From assembly GCF_901709675.1 (NCBI RefSeq), contig NC_051105.1:14830604-14894603 (forward strand): DNA of 64,000 bases. The letters are read 5' to 3'. The notes under the pieces are model-generated. The model was not told the DNA's origin, made no database searches, and worked only from the letters and a program-made list of their open reading frames with translations. The DNA comes from Syngnathus acus. Taxonomy: Eukaryota > Chordata > Actinopteri > Syngnathiformes > Syngnathidae. Position 1 is the first letter of the stretch, and each line of letters opens with the position of its first letter. The translations under genes and the position numbers were made by a program. This document shows positions 61,253 through 64,000 of the stretch, one piece after another.

Positions 61253-62017
61253 ATGGCTGCGGATCAAGAGGTTTGTACGGCTTCGTGCACCAACTGCACC
61301 CTTCTCTTAGAGAGATTGTCCCTGCTAGAGGGACGTGTCCGCCAGTTAGAGCAGAATTGCGCGATAACCGTAGATGTGGCGGATACAGTCGCGGACTGTA
61401 GTCAGCCCGCTAGCCCAGTTAGCATTAGCCCCAAGCGGCTTGCTAATCGCGATGAGCCAGGTAAGACGCATAGCCGTCCAAAGTCATCTCGGTCTACTGG
61501 CCGTCGCACTTTGGTCATAGGTGACTCCATTACCCGAAATATTACGCTTAAAAATCCAGCCACGGTAATGTGTATTTCTGGGGGCAGAGCACCCGACATA
61601 GAAGCTAATCTTAGGGAGCTGACTCGCAATAGGTCTAGTCAACAGCGTAGTTCCAACAACACTAGCTACTCGGACATAGTGATACACGTCGGCTCCAATG
61701 ATGTTAGGATGAGGCAATCGGAGATCACAAAGAGAAACATAGCGAGGACTTGTGATCTCGCCAGAAAAATGAGTCGGCATCGAGTATTTGTCTCTGGCCC
61801 CCTGCCTGGGAGAGGCACTGATGAGAGGTTTAGTAGATTAGTCTCCCTTAATCGATGGATGGCTGGGTTCTGTAATAAGCAGGGACTGTATTTTATAGAT
61901 AACTGGCCCTCCTTCTGGGGCCGCCCCGACCTGCTGAGGAAGGACGGCCTTCACCCTAACCGTGAAGGCGCCTTCACTCTTTCTAGGAATATAGATTACT
62001 GTTTGAGCCACGCATGA
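61253..62017 (+). CDS. L2-type ORF1 with SGNH esterase domain, 254 aa, intact
   Basis: Start ATG at 61253 (MAADQEVCTASC); the upstream frame is open too but reads UTR. Residues about 10-40 form a short coiled coil (LLERLSLLEGRVRQLEQN). A Ser/Lys/Arg-rich linker follows. The SGNH/GDSL hydrolase fold begins with TLVIGDSITRN (block I Ser), has SGGRAPDIEANL (block II Gly), DIVIHVGSNDVRMRQ (block III Asn) and ends KDGLHPNREG (block V Asp-His). All four catalytic-type residues are visible. Esterase ORF1 proteins are known from L2/CR1 LINEs, where they may aid membrane or RNP interactions. No stop. Confidence 0.88.
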   Translation: MAADQEVCTASCTNCTLLLERLSLLEGRVRQLEQNCAITVDVADTVADCSQPASPVSISPKRLANRDEPGKTHSRPKSSRSTGRRTLVIGDSITRNITLKNPATVMCISGGRAPDIEANLRELTRNRSSQQRSSNNTSYSDIVIHVGSNDVRMRQSEITKRNIARTCDLARKMSRHRVFVSGPLPGRGTDERFSRLVSLNRWMAGFCNKQGLYFIDNWPSFWGRPDLLRKDGLHPNREGAFTLSRNIDYCLSHA

Positions 62018-62439
62018 CAGGTCACTTTAGAGCAGGCCGGGGCACAGGTGATTAGACCACCTGTCAGGATGGGTTTGGAGTCTGTTAAGCTAAAGTTAAC
62101 TAGCGCTAGGCTAGACTTCCAGCATGCACATAGCTCCTTGTGTAGACTAGAGCGTGACAGTTTGAATAGTGCCACAGTACACATAAACACACTTTCTACT
62201 GGGGTAGTAGACAAATCCAATCACTCCACCCCAACCGGTTTTGCTGATGAAACGGTGCCTGTTTCAGATAATTTACATGTGTAACAAATATTACTATCAG
62301 ATTCCCACGGTCCGTATCGTCCCGCCGCGCTAACAAACATTCGAGAGGTGATGTCAGGCCTAGAGACACAATCTTACTCGCATCTCGTTTAAATATCCTT
62401 CGATAGATACGCACCCTGACCGACCGATTACGCCTTAAA

Positions 62440-64000
62440 CTCGGTTTATGAATATTAGATCGCTTCATACAAAAGCAGTTCTCGTTAATGACCTCATCAC
62501 GGAACATAATCTAAACGTTTTGGTCTCTGCGAGACCTGGTTAAAACCTAATGAACTGCTGCCACTTAATGAGGCCTCGCCTCCAAATTTTGTGAGCTCGC
62601 ATGTGGCGCGTCCTCGAAAAAAGGGTGGGGGTGTCGCCCTCATCTCGAATTCTGAGCTGAGACTTAGGGCCTCGTTCGACCAATGTATTTAAAACATTTG
62701 AAGTTCTCACTGTCCGATCCACCGCTTTACCGTCCATTTTATCTTGCTGTTATTTACCGTCCACCCGGGGCTTACTCTGGCTTCCTGGATTGAATTTTCA
62801 GAATTCGTGGCTGATCTCGTAACCAATGCCGATAATATAATTATCATGGTGATTTCAACATCCACATGAATTTACCGTCAGAGCCACTTACTTCGGCGTT
62901 TCAGACTTTAACTGATATGTTTGGTTTTTCGCAAGCCGTACAGGCAGCAACGCATAGAATGGAAATACCATAGATCTGGTATTATCCCGAGGACTTGCAA
63001 CCTCAAATATAGCAGTGCTGCCATACACTACTGTTTTGTCTGATCATTACTTAATAAAATTTGAAATTTTAGTTTCTTGTCAAAGACAAGAGAGCAATCG
63101 GAATTATAGGAGCCGTAATTTTAACTCCATGACTGCAACTGCGCTATCTGAGTTACTGTCGCCGGCAACTGCCATATTTCCCGCGTACACCGGCTCTGTT
63201 GATAACCTTACAAATGAATTCAATGCGACATTGTTAAATGCCATTGACTCTGTGGCGCCGTTATGTCTGAAAACTCGCCGTAGATTGCCTACTCCGTGGT
63301 TCACGGATGAAACGCGTACGCTTAAGCAATTATGTAGAAAGCATGAGCGCAGATGGCGTCTAACCAAACTTGAGGTTTTCCATCAGGCATGGCAGGACAG
63401 CCTCCTGAAATATAAAGATGCGCTTATCTTAGCAAAAAACTCGGTATTTCTCGCAAGTTATTAATCTCAATAAAAACAATCCGAAACACCTATTTGATAC
63501 AGTGGCAAAGCTGACTCTACGCCAGCCGACCCCCGATAATTCCTTCCACTCAGCTGACGAGTTCATTAAATTTTTTGCTCAAAAGGTTGAGTCCATTAGG
63601 GACGAGATCAAGAATACCATTCCAATCGCGCGGTCGAGCCCGCCGTGTACCAACGCTGATGATCATGCAACAACCCTCTCAACTTTTAATAGCGTGTCCC
63701 TTGAAAGGCTTACACAAATGGTTAGTGCGGCTAAACAAACAACATGTTTGCTCGACCCTCTTCCAGCCAAACTACTTAAAGAATTATTTCATATTTTAGG
63801 ACCGTCTGTCTTAAATATAATCAAGCTGTCTGTCTCCTCTGGGATAGTGCCAACAGCCTTCAAAACCGCTATCATTAAACCGTTGCTTAAGCGACCAAAT
63901 CTTGACCCGGACTGTCTCAGTAATTATAGGCCAGTTTCAAACCTCCCATTTATAGCAAAACTTCTTGAAAAAGTAGTAGCACAGCAGCTTAATGATTACA
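62440..64000 (+). pseudogene. L2-type ORF2 relic, partial at window end
   Basis: EN start near 62447 (MNIRSLHTKAVLVNDLITEH) with rapid frame loss. GGGVALISNSELRLR is readable near 62620, then YRPPG-like and IIHG.FNIHM-like traces in shifted frames. The open part 63015-63464 contains VLSDHYLIKFEI, LKTRRRLPTPWFTDETRTLK. RT begins near 63570 (FFAQKVESIRDEIKNTIPIA, LLDPLPAKLLKELF, GIVPTAFKTAIIKPLLKRPN, NYRPVSNLPFIAKLLEKVVA) and is cut by the window end. About eight single-base losses are needed to explain the frames. Confidence 0.8.

Larger units (their letters stand above)
60863..64000 (+). mobile_element. L2-type LINE with 5' region, running off the window
   Basis: 5' UTR at least from 60863, probably from about 59470 before the hAT insertion. 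ORF1 at 61253-62017, ORF2 from about 62440. 3' end beyond 64000. Confidence 0.8.

Overview
The window looks like repeat-rich DNA of a ray-finned fish. No prokaryotic gene organisation is visible. The evidence is the repeat content: tRNA-headed SINEs (one with a conserved V-SINE-like core), L2/Rex1/Rex3(RTE)-type LINEs, a Penelope element, Tc1 transposons and many hAT and TA-flanked MITEs. There is also one vertebrate-type host gene fragment. I cannot name the species.

The only host gene I can support is the 3' end of a type II transmembrane serine protease, most like TMPRSS3, on the minus strand. Its last three coding exons are at 20493-20398, 20334-20192 and 18449-18285. They carry the catalytic Ser block GDSGGPL and the end of the protease domain. 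Upstream exons (TM, SRCR, His and Asp blocks) are not recognisable to the right within the window, so the preceding intron is either longer than 43 kb or the locus is rearranged. A TA-flanked MITE starts 3 bp after the stop codon.

Almost everything else is layers of transposable elements. 1-4200: a Gypsy gag-pol relic broken by a LINE tail (itself hit by a hAT MITE) and a SINE, then a hAT miniature element and sparse sequence. 4202-16163: a five-deep nest, hAT miniature > TA MITE > LINE-A > Tc1 > LINE-B. LINE-B keeps two intact ORFs (238 and 1025 aa). 16164-18280: Rex3 fragment and MITE. 18285-21870: protease exons, introns and a solo LTR. 21958-26935: decayed RTE-like LINE with an L2 and an RTE-tail insertion. 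27167-32377: TA MITE > pogo-like element > Rex1-like LINE, plus a minisatellite. 32380-41170: an old I-group-like LINE cut by an L2 LINE, a hAT element and a Tc1 (itself holding two MITEs). 41400-44206: LINE and SINE fragments and a LINE ORF1. 44210-51097: an L2-type LINE cut by a Penelope element with an intact ORF, by two hAT elements, and ended by a Rex3 LINE (51100-54370). 54485-59192: LINE-B relative, V-SINE-type SINE, MITE ends and a nearly intact Tc1. 59549-64000: hAT miniature, then an L2-type LINE with a 5' region, an intact esterase ORF1 and a broken ORF2 that runs off the window.

The most notable structure is the Penelope insertion at 45175-47912. It has a 15-bp target duplication, a 291-bp inverted repeat that I read as identical in both arms, an uninterrupted 686-codon RT plus GIY-YIG ORF, and a hammerhead-ribozyme-like core in each arm. 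Families were assigned by eye from motifs and recalled family features; no database search was run. I saw no free tRNA, rRNA or CRISPR loci.
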